Positions 31,653 through 40,115 of a stretch of DNA of 64,000 nucleotides are shown piece after piece (position 1 is the first letter of the stretch; every line of letters starts with the position of its first letter). This DNA is from Propionibacteriales bacterium. Lineage in GTDB: Bacteria > Actinomycetota > Actinomycetes > Propionibacteriales > Nocardioidaceae. The stretch covers positions 248,001-312,000 of the forward strand of contig JAPLCB010000011.1 of assembly GCA_026392455.1 (NCBI GenBank), in the 5' to 3' direction. A program made the translations under genes and the position numbers. Below the pieces are notes generated by a model. It was not told the DNA's origin and did no database searches. It worked only from the letters and a program-made list of their open reading frames with translations.

Positions 31653-33125
31653 TCAGCGACCCCGACGGCCGCTGAAGCTCGCTGCGCTGTGGCTCCCGCC
31701 GGAACCACTACCAGCGGCACCCTTGGCTGCCGGGGCACCGGAACGACTGCGGCGCGGACGCCCCGAGCCGTCCGAGCTCGCGCTCTTCGGGGCCGACGCT
31801 GTGCCGCGACCACCGGAGCGGGCGCCGGCGTTGCCGCCACGGGCACCACCACCGCCGCCGCCGGAGCGACGCCCGCGGTTGCCGCCGCCACGCGTGGCAG
31901 CGGGCTCCTCCGCAGAGACCCCCATGCCGCCAGCGACGAGCACCCGCTCGCCCGGAGCGAGCTCACGCAGGATCTCGTGGTTGGGGCCGGTGACCTTCGT
32001 GGTGGTCGGCTTGATGCCGGCCGCCCGGGTGAGGTCACGAACGTCGCGGACCTGCTGGTCGGTCATCAACGTGATGACGGTGCCAGCCGCTCCCGCGCGC
32101 GCCGTACGGCCGGAGCGGTGCAGGTAGGCCTTGTGCTCGGCCGGCGGATCGGCGTGGATGACCAGTGCGACGTCGTCGACGTGGATCCCGCGGGCCGCGA
32201 TGTCGGTGGCGACCAACGTGGTCGCCTTGCCCGAGTGGAACGCGTCCATGTTGCGGGTCCGGGCGTTCTGCCCCAGGTTGCCGTGCAGCTCGACGGTGGG
32301 CACGCCCTTGATGTTGAGCTGGCGGGCCAGCGCCTTGGCGCCGTGCTTGGTGCGGGTGAAGACCACCGTGCGACCGGGCGCACTGGCCAGGTCCACCAGG
32401 ACCTGGACGCGGTGCTGGTGCTCGATGTGCAGCACGTGGTGGTCCATCGCGGAGACCGGGGACTGGGCCGAGTCGGCCTCGTGGGTCTTCGGGTCCACCA
32501 GGAACCGCTTGACCAGCACGTTGACACCGGCGTCGAGGGTCGCGGAGAAGAGCATCCGCTGGCCACCGGCCGGGGTCTTGTCGAGCAGGCGGCGCACGGC
32601 CGGCAGGAAGCCGAGGTCGGCCATGTGGTCGGCCTCGTCGAGGATGGTGATCTGGACGGCGCCCAGGTCGCAGGCACCCTGCTGGATCAGGTCCTCCAGG
32701 CGGCCCGGGCAGGCCACGACGATGTCGACGCCGGCCTTGATCGCCTGGACCTGCGGGTTCTGGCCGACCCCACCGAAGACGGTGCGGGTCCGCAGACCAG
32801 CCACCTCGGCGAGCGGCGCCAGCGCGGCGTCGATCTGCAGGACGAGCTCACGCGTCGGGGCCAGGATCAGCGCGCGGGGGCGCTTGGACTGGCGCTGACT
32901 GCCACCCTTCCGGGCGTCAGCTCCCTCCATGAGGCGGGCCACCAGCGGGAGCAGGAAGGCGTAGGTCTTGCCGGAGCCGGTGCGGCCGCGGCCGAGGATG
33001 TCCCGGCCGGCCAGGGAGTCGGGCAGCGTCGCTGCCTGGATCGGGGTGGGTTCGGTGATGTCGAACTGGGCCAGGGTCGCTACGAGGTCTCCGGGCACGC
33101 CGAACTGTTCAAATGCGTTGGACAA
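31653..33125 (-). CDS. DEAD-box RNA helicase
   Basis: 490 residues from a TTG start (MSNAFEQFGVPGDLV). All helicase motifs are visible: Q motif TEPTPIQ, motif I GRGRTGSGKT, Ia PTRELVLQI, II DEAD, III SAT, IV/V VFTRTKHGA and VATDIAARGIHVDDV, VI HRSGRTARAG. The C-terminal 100 residues are Gly/Arg/Ser-rich (GGGNRGRRSGGGGGGARGG), a basic RNA-binding tail as in RhlE-type proteins. Probably remodels mRNA or pre-ribosomes. A small hairpin (33144-33158) lies in the leader; the rest of the 220 bases to the next gene shows nothing clear. Confidence 0.93.
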   Translation of the reverse strand: MSNAFEQFGVPGDLVATLAQFDITEPTPIQAATLPDSLAGRDILGRGRTGSGKTYAFLLPLVARLMEGADARKGGSQRQSKRPRALILAPTRELVLQIDAALAPLAEVAGLRTRTVFGGVGQNPQVQAIKAGVDIVVACPGRLEDLIQQGACDLGAVQITILDEADHMADLGFLPAVRRLLDKTPAGGQRMLFSATLDAGVNVLVKRFLVDPKTHEADSAQSPVSAMDHHVLHIEHQHRVQVLVDLASAPGRTVVFTRTKHGAKALARQLNIKGVPTVELHGNLGQNARTRNMDAFHSGKATTLVATDIAARGIHVDDVALVIHADPPAEHKAYLHRSGRTARAGAAGTVITLMTDQQVRDVRDLTRAAGIKPTTTKVTGPNHEILRELAPGERVLVAGGMGVSAEEPAATRGGGNRGRRSGGGGGGARGGNAGARSGGRGTASAPKSASSDGSGRPRRSRSGAPAAKGAAGSGSGGSHSAASFSGRRGR

Positions 33126-33349
33126 GGTTGGTCGCTATCTCATGTGGTGTCTCACCACGGCCGTGAACCGGATAATCTCCGGTAACTCACGTTGGTTGAT
33201 CGCCGGCACGGAGCCCGCAAGCGGTGCTACGACGTGCCATCAGGATCGAGGTAAGACTGGGCGACCCTAGTGATGGAAGGCTACCGGACCGGAGTCCCAT
33301 TCGAAGAATCCTGGTAGCCGGGTCGGCTGTGACCTGCGACTCTTCGCAG

Positions 33350-34120
33350 GTGCCCCCGTACGACGACGTGGTCCAGAAGCTGCGTGCCGCTGGCTGCGTG
33401 TACGCCGAGGACGAGGCGCAGCTGCTGATCGAGGCGAGCGGCGACCTGGAAGCCCTGGTGTCGCGCCGGGTGGCCGGCGAACCGCTGGAGTGGATCCTCG
33501 GCTGGGTCGACTTCGCCGACGAGGCCGGCGACGGCGTCCGGGTCGCTGTCGCCCCCGGTGTCTTCGTCCCGCGCGGCCGAACGATCGAGCTCGCGCTGGC
33601 CGCGGCAGACCTGCTGCCGGCCGACGGCGTCGCGGTCGACCTCTGCTGCGGCAGCGGCGCGATCGCGGCGTACCTGCACCACCGTGCGCCCCGGGCCCGG
33701 TTCTACGCCGCCGACGTCGACGAGGTCGCCGTCGCGTGCGCCCGGGAGAACCTGCCGTTCGCCGAGGTCTTCTGCGGCGACCTGTTCGAGCCGCTGCCGG
33801 GATCGCTGCGCGGGACCGTCGACGTGCTCACCGCGAACACGCCGTACGTGCCGAGCGACCAGGTCGCCCTGATGCCGCCCGAGGCGCGGGACCACGAGCC
33901 GTTGCACACGTTGGACGGCGGCGCCGATGGCCTGAGGCTGCTGCGCCGGATCGGCCGCGCGGCAGGTGAGTGGCTCAAGCCGGGCGGGACGGTGCTGATC
34001 GAGATCAGCGAGAGCCAGTACGACGCGGCGCGGTCGGCTCTGGAGACTGCCGGACTGGTCGTCAGCGCACGGATCGACCCGGACGGGACGTCGGTGATCC
34101 TGGGGCAGGCAGCTACCTGA
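33350..34120 (+). CDS. PrmC/HemK-related protein N5-glutamine methyltransferase (putative)
   Basis: About 256 residues from the GTG at 33350; a GTG at 33329 is also possible and neither has a clear binding site. SAM motif VDLCCGSGAIAAYL, second strand ADVDEVAVACARENL, catalytic loop ANTPYVPSDQV where release-factor methyltransferases have NPPY, and DGGADGLRLLRRI as in PrmC. The NTPY variant marks the PrmC-related group whose substrate is not established. The 3' end overlaps the convergent SGNH hydrolase gene by eight bases. Confidence 0.82.
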   Translation: MPPYDDVVQKLRAAGCVYAEDEAQLLIEASGDLEALVSRRVAGEPLEWILGWVDFADEAGDGVRVAVAPGVFVPRGRTIELALAAADLLPADGVAVDLCCGSGAIAAYLHHRAPRARFYAADVDEVAVACARENLPFAEVFCGDLFEPLPGSLRGTVDVLTANTPYVPSDQVALMPPEARDHEPLHTLDGGADGLRLLRRIGRAAGEWLKPGGTVLIEISESQYDAARSALETAGLVVSARIDPDGTSVILGQAAT

Positions 34121-34895
34121 CCACCGCGGGACGGACCTCGTTCCAGGCACGTCGCGCGGCCCACGGGCCCAGGTCCCGGGCACGTCGCCCGACCCAGGGC
34201 GCACCCTCCGCGACCAGCCAGGCCAGATCGCGACGCCAGCTCGCCGGGATCCCGCCCGCGCACTCGGCGGCCGGCGGCTCGACCTCCAGACCGAGCCCCT
34301 GGAGGCCTGCGGCGAACGACCGCGCCAGGCAGCGGTGGCCGAGCTCGGAGGGGTGCATCCGGTCGACCGCCCAGAAGCGCCGGTCCAACGGCTCGGGCAT
34401 CGCCCCGAGATCGACCCGCACGCCGCCGTACGCGGCGTAGACGTCGTCCCACACGGCGTTGAGCTGGTCGATCCGGTTGCGCAGCGGCACCCGGAGCGGA
34501 GCCGGCAGCGGCAGCACCCGCTCGTGGTCGTGGAACCGGGTCGTCATCAAGGTGGCCCCGTCGGCGGTGAGCGCCGCGGCGCAGGTCAGCAGGTCGTCAC
34601 GGATCCGGCCGGGGTCCCAGGTCGACCTCAGAACGTCGTTGACGCCGACCACCAGGGCCGCGAGGTCGGGTCGGTGGCTGACGGCCTGCTCGAGCTGCTC
34701 GTCCAGCACGACACCGGAGGTGGCGCCGGGGATCGCGACGTTGCAGAAGCTGACGTCGTACCCGGAGTCGTCCAGCGCCTGGGCCAGCAACCGGGCCCAG
34801 CCCCGGTAGCCGTCGACCACCGGGTCCCCCAGCCCGAAGGTCGAGGAGTCACCGAGAGCGACGAACCGGAGGTAGCGGTTCCCGTGGGTCTTCAC
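34113..34895 (-). CDS. SGNH/GDSL-type hydrolase
   Basis: 260 residues. Esterase/lipase fold with block I FVALGDSSTFGLGD (nucleophile Ser), block II Gly in NVAIPGATSG, block III VVGVNDVLR and block V DRMHPSELGH carrying the catalytic Asp and His. No signal peptide, so it should be cytoplasmic. Acyl-ester substrate unknown. Its upstream region abuts the left repeat of the 1.8-kb insert. Confidence 0.87.
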   Translation of the reverse strand: MKTHGNRYLRFVALGDSSTFGLGDPVVDGYRGWARLLAQALDDSGYDVSFCNVAIPGATSGVVLDEQLEQAVSHRPDLAALVVGVNDVLRSTWDPGRIRDDLLTCAAALTADGATLMTTRFHDHERVLPLPAPLRVPLRNRIDQLNAVWDDVYAAYGGVRVDLGAMPEPLDRRFWAVDRMHPSELGHRCLARSFAAGLQGLGLEVEPPAAECAGGIPASWRRDLAWLVAEGAPWVGRRARDLGPWAARRAWNEVRPAVVR

Positions 34896-34961
34896 GACCT
34901 CCAGGGTGGCGGCCCCGGTTCGGCGGACGGTCGCGATGCGGTGTCAGGTCGCGGAACGTTG

Positions 34962-34985
34962 GGTGAACTACTGACCGGTGGTGCG
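34962..34985. repeat. Left direct repeat of the inserted element
   Basis: 24 bases identical to 36769-36792, beginning GGTGAACTACTGACC and ending GGTGGTGCG. Neighbouring bases differ, so the identity ends sharply on both sides. The right copy overlaps the 3' end of the SDR gene, which points to a site-specific target duplicated by insertion. Confidence 0.9.
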
Positions 34986-35012
34986 GCCTGCAACGGAAGT
35001 CGAGACAAAAAG

Positions 35013-35050
35013 AAAGGGCCAGTAGCCGCGTAAGCAGCGAGTGGCCCTTT
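35013..35050 (+). terminator. Hairpin with T-rich tail inside the insert
   Basis: A 9-bp stem AAAGGGCCA (35013-35021) and TGGCCCTTT (35042-35050) with a 20-base loop is followed by AAGTCTTCCT. It lies about 70 bases upstream of the only gene of the insert, with no plus-strand gene before it in the element. It could insulate the gene from outside transcription or end a short leader RNA. Confidence 0.6.
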
Positions 35051-35119
35051 AAGTCTTCCTAAAGAATAGCACGCGAGCCGCGTTGCGCACGAAACCATTA
35101 CGAGACGAACGGATCAACT

Positions 35120-36781
35120 GTGAGTTCTCTGACGCCACCCCGCCCAATCGGATACGACTCCATGTTGCTGGCCCGCTTGGTGGACTTCTTTACCGAGGAT
35201 GCAATCCAATGGCCTCGCCGACTTTGGGACGTCGGAACCATCCTGGCATTGGAAGAGATTTGGGAGGCTGGCGACTGGGAGGCCCATGGAGTACTGAGCC
35301 CAGCGGCAGTCAACTGGCAACGCAAGGAACTGAATCGGGTGATTGGACCTGACGTCGGCCTAGGCGAGAGGGAACTACGGCGCGAGTTCACGCAACTGCT
35401 GGGATCCAGCCTTCCGGCGCCGAGTCCGTCGCGCCGGAGGCTGCACGACCTAATCGCCCATGCTCGTGACGGGTACTTGGATCGTTGGCAGAGCGCAGTT
35501 ACCGGAAGCTCGCCACCTAAGGTCGAGCGACTTGCGCGTGTTGTGGCGGCACACCTACTAGACCTTGGCTACAGCCGATCCTTCCTAGCCGGCTGGGTTG
35601 CAGGCCTCCGCCGCGCCTCAGCCGACCCAACTCAGGTTGTTGAGCAAGCCGCTGAACTCGCTCGGCGGGAGCCTGGACAATTTGAGGTTCTCGTCGCGTT
35701 CACAAAGGTCCCACAACGCGACACTCTCGCGGCAGGTCTGGAATCCTGGCGTTCGAAATCAGCCTGCGTTGCATGGCTGAATGCGCACGGGCATACAACA
35801 TCCGGTCTTCGACTCGGAGGCGGATTCGTCTACACCTTCAAGGCGCTAGACGCTCAAGGTGCAGCCGCGCAGGCGAGATCGCTGGCCGATCGCTTGGCGG
35901 CTCGATCGACGTTCCTGCGTCGCGACCGCGATGGGATTGAGGCACTACCGATTCTTTGGGTTGCTGGGCACACCAAACCCATACCCCTCGCATCCCCGGC
36001 TCGCGGAGCGGACGTACTTTCACTCGCCCACGAGGGACACATGTATCGCGTCGAAGGCTCGCGGACTCAGATCGACGATGCACTCGAACTCGCGGCCCCC
36101 ATCAACCGCGGATCATTGGGCCCCGCCGTTTCAGGCGCCTGGGCTGCAGTGGAGTCCTTGCTGACAGATCCTGACGATCCTCGCGACGACGAGCGCTTCG
36201 GAAAGGCCGTTGCAGCCGATCGTCTTGCCTCGATCATCACGTGCTCCTGGCCCCGAGCTGAACTCACCTCCTTGGCGCACCACTACAAGGCCACCGAGGA
36301 TGCAGACGACTTGCGGGTAGCGATTGATTCATGCGCAACGAACATGGAGCGATCGATCCTCATCGCGGAGGCAATCCGCGAAGGTAAGAACCTGACGTTC
36401 GAGCGATCTCGAAACCCCGGAAGTGAGGAGGCATCTGCAGCACGCATGAAACAACTACTTACCCAACCGACCACGACTCTCGTCGACGTGCAGAAGGCCA
36501 TGACAATCGCGATGCGACGGCTCTATAGATCGCGCAACATCGTGCTCCACGGCGGCTCCACCCGCGGCGTCGCTTTGGACGCGTCCATTCGTACCGCGGC
36601 GCCACTAGTTGGAGCTGGTCTCGACAGGATCGTTCATGCTGCTCTCACCGAAGGCCTAGCGCCCCTTGACCTCGCGGCACGAGCGGAGAATTCATTGCGT
36701 CTGGTCGGGGGAGAAACCGGGTTGAGCCCGACGGCACTCCTTGAACGACCGAGCCCCATCAATCAAGCGGTGAACTACTGA
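35120..36781 (+). CDS. HEPN-motif protein of unknown function, candidate anti-phage or abortive-infection effector
   Basis: 553 residues, GTG start (MSSLTPPRPIGYDSML; an in-frame ATG at 35162 is an alternative). No signal peptide or transmembrane segment. The N-terminal 300 residues resemble nothing I recognise. The C-terminal third looks like an ApeA-type HEPN domain: AVESLLTDPDD, AADRLASIITCSWPRAEL and LYRSRNIVLHGGS, where Arg472-Asn473 and His477 form the RNxxxH motif used by HEPN ribonucleases. Codon use and G+C (about 53-58% in sampled lines) differ strongly from neighbours (often above 75%). The last codons and stop (VNY then TGA) come from the right direct repeat. Function is inferred from motif and setting only. 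Confidence 0.8.
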   Translation: MSSLTPPRPIGYDSMLLARLVDFFTEDAIQWPRRLWDVGTILALEEIWEAGDWEAHGVLSPAAVNWQRKELNRVIGPDVGLGERELRREFTQLLGSSLPAPSPSRRRLHDLIAHARDGYLDRWQSAVTGSSPPKVERLARVVAAHLLDLGYSRSFLAGWVAGLRRASADPTQVVEQAAELARREPGQFEVLVAFTKVPQRDTLAAGLESWRSKSACVAWLNAHGHTTSGLRLGGGFVYTFKALDAQGAAAQARSLADRLAARSTFLRRDRDGIEALPILWVAGHTKPIPLASPARGADVLSLAHEGHMYRVEGSRTQIDDALELAAPINRGSLGPAVSGAWAAVESLLTDPDDPRDDERFGKAVAADRLASIITCSWPRAELTSLAHHYKATEDADDLRVAIDSCATNMERSILIAEAIREGKNLTFERSRNPGSEEASAARMKQLLTQPTTTLVDVQKAMTIAMRRLYRSRNIVLHGGSTRGVALDASIRTAAPLVGAGLDRIVHAALTEGLAPLDLAARAENSLRLVGGETGLSPTALLERPSPINQAVNY

Positions 36782-36792
36782 CCGGTGGTGCG
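36769..36792. repeat. Right direct repeat of the inserted element
   Basis: Perfect copy of the 24 bases at 34962-34985. It contains both the stop codon of the HEPN-motif gene (plus strand) and the last codons and stop of the SDR gene (minus strand, TTGQ then TAG). This is the likely attachment site restored when the element entered. Confidence 0.9.
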
Positions 36793-37593
36793 ACTCTCGT
36801 AGCTCGCCCGGCCGTCGTGGTCGAAGTCGGTGAACATCGTGTCCATGCCTGTCTTGCGACCCAGGTACCGCTTCGCGCGGTTCGGCATCAGGCCCCACTG
36901 CAGGCTGGAGAAGGCCAGCGACCTCGGCACGGTCACGACCGGCTTGTGCCTGGCCATCAGACCGACCACGGCGGCCGCGACCTGCTCGGGCGAGATCGGC
37001 GGGCTCAGCCTCGGGGGCGTGGTGCCGTCGATCAGCCCGGTGCTGGTGAAGGACGGCAGCACCGCGGCGACACGGACGCCCGAGGCGGCCAGCTCGGCGT
37101 CGAGCGCCTCGGTCAGGGCCAGCACGCCGGCCTTCGTCGCCGAGTAGACCGCCGATCCCGGAGCCGGGATCCGACCCGCCAGCGAGGCGATGTTGACGAT
37201 CTGGCCACCACCGGCAGCGATCATCCGGGGCGCCACCTCGTGCACGCCGAGGATCACCCCGCGCAGGTTGATGTCGAGCTGCTTGAGCTGACCGTCCAGC
37301 GGCACGTCGAGGTGACGGCCGATCACCATGATGCCGGCGTTGTTGACCAGCCCGTCGATCCGACCGAACTCGGCCTGCACCTTGTCCAGGAAGCCCGCGA
37401 AGGACTCCGCCGAGGTGACGTCGAGCGGGAGGCCGAGGCCGCCGTAGGACTGTGCCGACGCACTCGCCAGCTCAGCGTCGAGATCTCCGACGGCGACCTT
37501 CGCCCCGGCCGCGGCGAGCGCCCGGGCCGTGGCTTCACCGATCCCGCGAGCGCCGCCGGTGATCGCGACGACCTTGCCTCGGACGTTCTTCAT
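36775..37593 (-). CDS. Short-chain dehydrogenase/reductase
   Basis: 272 residues. Classical SDR: TGGARGIG cofactor loop, NNAG, catalytic Ser (NIASLAG), YSATK with Tyr and Lys. Asp in VGDLDAE suggests NAD(H) preference. The C-terminus (KPVVTVPRSLAFSSLQWGLM, then RTTGQ) is encoded in the right direct repeat. The start ATG overlaps the aldehyde dehydrogenase stop (ATGA). Last gene of the three-gene minus-strand arm of the oxidative cluster; likely oxidises or reduces an alcohol/ketone in the same pathway. Confidence 0.9.
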   Translation of the reverse strand: MKNVRGKVVAITGGARGIGEATARALAAAGAKVAVGDLDAELASASAQSYGGLGLPLDVTSAESFAGFLDKVQAEFGRIDGLVNNAGIMVIGRHLDVPLDGQLKQLDINLRGVILGVHEVAPRMIAAGGGQIVNIASLAGRIPAPGSAVYSATKAGVLALTEALDAELAASGVRVAAVLPSFTSTGLIDGTTPPRLSPPISPEQVAAAVVGLMARHKPVVTVPRSLAFSSLQWGLMPNRAKRYLGRKTGMDTMFTDFDHDGRASYESRTTGQ

Positions 37594-39167
37594 GCGATGT
37601 CCTTCCGCGCCTTGCGGCGAGCTGCCTTGAGCTGGGTGAGGACTACCAGGCGGGTCGCCTTGAGGTAGCCGTTGAGGTACTTCTTGCTCCGCGACGGGTA
37701 CGGCGTCGAGACCCGCTGCGACGTCGTCGTCTGCGTCTCGGTGAACCGGAGGATCCCGTCGGCAGCGTGCCGGCGACCAACGCCACTGGCCTTCATGCCG
37801 CCCATCGGTGCGGACAGCGAGGAGATCGCGGACAGGTAGCCGTCGTTGATGTTCACGGCGCCGGCCTGGACCCGGGCAGCGACCGCGTGCGCCGCAGCCA
37901 GGTCGCGACCCCAGACACTGGCGGACAGACCGTACTCGGTGTCGTTGGCGCGGGTGATCGCGTCCTCGTCGTCGACGTACGGGTAGACCGCGACGACCGG
38001 TCCGAAGGTCTCCTCGGCGTACACCTTCATGCCCGGCCGTACGCCGGTCAGCACGGTCGGCTCGAAGAAGAACGGGCCCAGCTCGGGACGAGCCCGGCCG
38101 CCGGCCGCGACCGTGGCCCCGCCCGCGACCGCATCGGCGACGTGCTCGACGGTCACCGCCAGCTGCTCGGCCGAGGTCAGCGACCCGAGCTCGACGTCGT
38201 AGTCGTAGCTCGCGCCCATCCGGATCTCGCCGGTGGCCTTCACCAGCTTCTCCAGGAAGGCCGGGTAGAGCGACTCGTGGACGTAGATCCGCTCGATGCC
38301 GATGCACATCTGCCCGGCACTGGCGAAGCAGGCCTGCACCGCGCCGGTCACCACCGCATCGAGGTTCGCGTCGGCGCGCACGATCATCGGGTTCTTCCCG
38401 CCCAGCTCGAGCGAGGTGGAGATCAGCCGCTCGCCGGCCGCTGCCGCGAGCCGTCGGCCGGTCGCGGTCGAACCGGTGAACGCGAGGTGGTCGACCTGGG
38501 CGATGATCGCCTGACCGAGCCGGCTCCCGGGCCCGGCGACGACCTGCCAGACGTCCTCGGGCAGTCCGGCGCGGACCGCCAGCTCGCGGGCCGCCAGCAA
38601 GGTCAGCGGCGCCTGGGAGTCCGCCTTCGACAGCACCGCGTTGCCCGCGACCAGGGCCGGGATCACGTCGCCGACCGCGAGGAACAGCGGGTAGTTCCAC
38701 GGGGCGATCACGCCGACCAGACCCTTGGCGTGCCGGGTGACCCGGGCCTGCACGATCCCCGGCACGCCGGAGCGCACCGCCCTCGGAGCCAGGTAGCCGG
38801 CGGCCTCGGCGCCGTAGTGAGCGGCCACCGACGCGACGCCGATCAGCTCGATGCCTGCATGGATCCGGGACTTGCCGGTCTCCCACTGGACCAGGTCGAC
38901 GAGCTTGTCGCTCTCGGCCAGCAGCAGCTCGCCGAAGTCCAGCGCGAACCGGGCCCGGTCGGACAGCGGTCGTGCGGCCCACGCGCCTTGGCCGACCCGG
39001 GCGCGTCCGGCCGCCAGGGCCACGTCGGCGGCCGACGACTGCGGCACCGCCGGTAGCGCGGCGCCGGTGAACGGCGCGACGGCCCGGGCGGTCTCGGGGC
39101 CGGTGGTGAAGACCTGGGCCGTGTAGCGGTCGAGGTCGTCGGCGGTCAGGTGCGGTGGAAGGATCAC
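37590..39167 (-). CDS. Aldehyde dehydrogenase, succinate-semialdehyde dehydrogenase-like
   Basis: 525 residues from a GTG overlapping the preceding stop (GTGA). NAD(P)-dependent aldehyde dehydrogenase: APWNYPLFLAVGDVIPALVA with the conserved Asn, general base Glu in SLELGGKNPMIV, nucleophile Cys in FASAGQMCIGIERIYV, and EETFGPVVAVYPY. Closest known type is the mycobacterial GabD2 group. The real substrate is probably an aldehyde made by the neighbouring oxygenase, P450 or SDR. A basic C-terminal tail (RKARKD) extends the usual core. Confidence 0.9.
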   Translation of the reverse strand: MILPPHLTADDLDRYTAQVFTTGPETARAVAPFTGAALPAVPQSSAADVALAAGRARVGQGAWAARPLSDRARFALDFGELLLAESDKLVDLVQWETGKSRIHAGIELIGVASVAAHYGAEAAGYLAPRAVRSGVPGIVQARVTRHAKGLVGVIAPWNYPLFLAVGDVIPALVAGNAVLSKADSQAPLTLLAARELAVRAGLPEDVWQVVAGPGSRLGQAIIAQVDHLAFTGSTATGRRLAAAAGERLISTSLELGGKNPMIVRADANLDAVVTGAVQACFASAGQMCIGIERIYVHESLYPAFLEKLVKATGEIRMGASYDYDVELGSLTSAEQLAVTVEHVADAVAGGATVAAGGRARPELGPFFFEPTVLTGVRPGMKVYAEETFGPVVAVYPYVDDEDAITRANDTEYGLSASVWGRDLAAAHAVAARVQAGAVNINDGYLSAISSLSAPMGGMKASGVGRRHAADGILRFTETQTTTSQRVSTPYPSRSKKYLNGYLKATRLVVLTQLKAARRKARKDIA

Positions 39168-40033
39168 GCGACCCGGCCTTCGCGCCGGTACGCCCGCAGC
39201 GCGATCGGGTGCATCCGCAGCGTGCCCGGGAGCTTCGCGTACACCGGGTTCAGTGCACGGCTGACGGCCGCGAACCGCTGGTAGCGACGCTCGCGCTTCT
39301 CGTCCCAGGGCAGCCCGAGGATCTCGCGACCCTCCGCCGGCATCCCACCGATCGTGATCGCCGAGCTGAGCGCGTTGATCGGGCGCTTGATCACGAACCA
39401 CACCGGGGCCGGAACCCGCTTCGGCCGCGGCCAGCCCTTGGTCGCGTAGCCGACGCCGTACGCGGCGGTCCGGTGCGCGACCAGGCGCTCGGCCAGGGCG
39501 TGCCGCCAGTACTCCTGGAACTCGGCGTACGTCTGCGGGGTGCCAACCGCACTGACGCCGTACCGGGAGAACCAGGTGATCGACTCGCGGAACAGCTGCT
39601 CCTTCTCGGCGTCGCTGAGGCGCTTGATGAAGGTGTCGGTCGCCGTGATGGTGTGCTCGACGAAGGTGGCGTGCGCCCAGTAGTAGGTGTCCGGGTTCAA
39701 CGCGCTGTAGGGCCGACCGTCGGGGAGCTTGCCCTTGATGTGCTGGTGGAAGTCGCGCACCTCGTGACCGGCGGCCGGACCGTCGGCGCCGTAGACGGTG
39801 TTGAAGATCGGCGGGATGCTCCGCTGCAGCCGGGCCAGGGTCTCGGCGAACCAGACCGAGTGGTCCTCGACCCCCTGGCCGAGGGACGGCAGCATGTTCT
39901 GCAGCACCGCGGCGCGGGGCCCGAGCAGGGCCATCCGGTTGTCGGCGAAGTACCTCCAGACCAGTGAGTCCGGCCCCAGGGGCAGGCTCCCGGGTCGGGA
40001 CACGTCCGCGCTCTGCTCTTGTGCGATCGACAT
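39164..40033 (-). CDS. Oxygenase MpaB family protein (DUF2236)
   Basis: 289 residues from the ATG at 40033; an upstream ATG at 40048 would fall inside the palindromic operator. Family marks: SLVWRYFADNRMALLGPRAA, HSVWFAETLARLQRS, VRDFHQHIKGKLPDGRPYSA, NPDTYYWAHATFVEHT with His residues that bind haem in relatives such as latex-clearing protein and MpaB. These are haem-dependent oxygenases acting on isoprenoid or lipid chains. It shares a divergent promoter region with the P450 gene. Confidence 0.82.
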   Translation of the reverse strand: MSIAQEQSADVSRPGSLPLGPDSLVWRYFADNRMALLGPRAAVLQNMLPSLGQGVEDHSVWFAETLARLQRSIPPIFNTVYGADGPAAGHEVRDFHQHIKGKLPDGRPYSALNPDTYYWAHATFVEHTITATDTFIKRLSDAEKEQLFRESITWFSRYGVSAVGTPQTYAEFQEYWRHALAERLVAHRTAAYGVGYATKGWPRPKRVPAPVWFVIKRPINALSSAITIGGMPAEGREILGLPWDEKRERRYQRFAAVSRALNPVYAKLPGTLRMHPIALRAYRREGRVA

Positions 40034-40044
40034 GCCGCGATGAT

Positions 40045-40070
40045 ACATTGAACCAAGTTTGTTTCAATGT
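40045..40070. promoter_or_regulatory. Palindromic operator between the divergent oxygenase and P450 genes
   Basis: ACATTGAA (40045-40052) and TTCAATGT (40063-40070) form a perfect 8-bp inverted repeat 10 bases apart, in the short gap between two divergent genes. Size and position fit a TetR-family operator, and a TetR gene ends the P450 operon. The link between the two is inferred. Confidence 0.65.
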
Positions 40071-40115
40071 TCTTCTCTCTCCTTGATTCGCAACGTCCCC
40101 TGCAAAGGAGCAGCC

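Noticed and set aside
33126-33349. Possible riboswitch or cold-shock leader before the DEAD-box helicase
   Set aside because: Only a 6-bp hairpin with a 3-base loop (33144-33158) is visible; no known aptamer pattern or cold-box was recognised.
33224-33349. Longer N-terminus for the PrmC-like methyltransferase, beginning at 33224
   Set aside because: The extra 42 residues are basic and unlike the family, and the domain begins right after the GTG at 33350.
35013-35050. Possible tRNA or att tRNA fragment at the left side of the insert
   Set aside because: It is a single stem with a 20-base loop; no D- or T-arm can be drawn.
34986-36768. Search for an integrase, transposase, toxin-antitoxin pair or second gene within the insert
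   Set aside because: Other frames in the insert are short and unlike any known family; only the 553-residue frame is credible.
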